This document shows, one piece after another, positions 5,336-5,733 of a DNA stretch of 5,733 nucleotides. The stretch comes from Limnoglobus sp. (lineage in GTDB: Bacteria > Planctomycetota > Planctomycetia > Gemmatales > Gemmataceae). A program made the translations under genes and the position numbers. Position 1 is the first letter of the stretch. Every line of letters begins with the position of its first letter. The notes beneath the pieces were generated by a model that was given only the letters and a program-made list of their open reading frames with translations, did no database searches and was not told where the DNA came from. Where the stretch lies: assembly GCA_025353985.1 (NCBI GenBank), contig JANXNT010001157.1, positions 1 to 5,733 on the forward strand, written 5' to 3'.

Positions 5336-5733
5336 TCACTTGCTAGCTGGCACGCGGTCCCAGACGACGGTGTAACTCACTTTGCCAGCGGTGGTGTGTG
5401 AACCCACGCAGCGCGGGCGTTGGCCTTTGGACTTGCGCTCGACGAGTTGCGTTTCGTAGTCGGCCACGCTGAGATTCGGTGTGAAATCCCACATTTCGTT
5501 CGCTTTGTTCTCGGTGAACACCGCAAGGAATTTGACGTCTTCGCGGTTACTGTGAACGCTAACGATGTGCGGCTGCCAGCCCTTTTTGCGATATTCCGCG
5601 ATCTTCGTAGCCAACTCGTCGGCGGTCAGTTCGGGGTGCCATTCGCACGCCGCATCGGGCTGCCAACACGAAAGGAGTTGGTAAACGATACCATCGCCAG
5701 AATCGTATGCAATCAGCGAATACGGTAGCCAAC
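5336..5733 (-). CDS. C-terminal end of a longer protein with tandem-repeat-type (BTRD1-like) domain; 5' end outside window
   Basis: The frame is open from the right edge of the window to the TGA at 5336-5338, giving 131 complete codons of the C-terminus. A TTG at 5614 inside it is not needed as a start, because coding sequence of the same style continues upstream (PYSLIAYDSGDGIVYQLLSC, then WQPDAACEWHPELTADEL). The segment ELATKIAEYRKKGWQPHIVS followed by FLAVFTEN, and a second half with ERKSKGQRPRCVGSHTTAG and SYTVVWDR, reads as two halves with the pattern (helix)-(K/R)-(G)-x-(R/Q)-P-x-x-V-(strand)-(aromatic)-(T/A)-V. This matches what I remember of bacterial tandem repeat domain 1, often found at the end of planctomycete secreted or kinase-linked proteins. 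The N-terminal domains are outside the window. It ends 42 nt before the ribbon-helix-helix gene on the same strand. Confidence 0.75.
   Translation of the reverse strand, partial: WLPYSLIAYDSGDGIVYQLLSCWQPDAACEWHPELTADELATKIAEYRKKGWQPHIVSVHSNREDVKFLAVFTENKANEMWDFTPNLSVADYETQLVERKSKGQRPRCVGSHTTAGKVSYTVVWDRVPASK

Overview
The window looks like chromosomal DNA from a planctomycete, most likely of the Gemmataceae type. This rests on three things: a palindromic repeat whose translation gives LARRASE-like peptides, a spermidine-synthase-like protein end, and a C-terminal domain resembling the bacterial tandem repeat found in many planctomycete proteins. The assignment is inferred from recognised patterns; no 16S or other marker gene is present. 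No rRNA, tRNA, CRISPR array, transposase or phage gene was seen.

Left half, plus strand. The window opens inside a spermidine-synthase-like gene (3-578). A compact 112-nt repeat cluster follows (584-695): three direct units at 27-nt spacing and one perfect inverted copy. Ten bases later an ATP-grasp ligase-like gene starts (706-1818). After a 110-nt gap comes a secreted or membrane-anchored protein (1929-2741) with a signal peptide, a small beta-rich domain, a Pro/Ala/Thr linker and a transmembrane helix. It ends one base from the end of the convergent minus-strand cluster.

Right half, minus strand, read from right to left. The order is the C-terminal end of a longer protein with a tandem-repeat-type domain (5336-5733, cut by the window), a 95-aa ribbon-helix-helix antitoxin-like protein (5006-5293), a 169-aa protein with a TQSCDL motif (4492-5001, GTG start, 4 nt after the previous stop), and a 573-aa exported double hydrolase carrying both an SGNH and an alpha/beta-hydrolase catalytic domain (2743-4464). 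Gaps are 42, 4 and 27 nt, so the last three could be one transcript.

The most interesting region is the tightly coupled pair at 4492-5293. The small protein looks like the DNA-binding half of a toxin-antitoxin module, but its partner is not a recognisable PIN, RelE or MazF toxin. It belongs instead to what looks like an uncharacterised family. The repeat hairpin in front of the ATP-grasp gene and the two-active-site esterase come next. All functions are read from motifs alone; no database search was possible.
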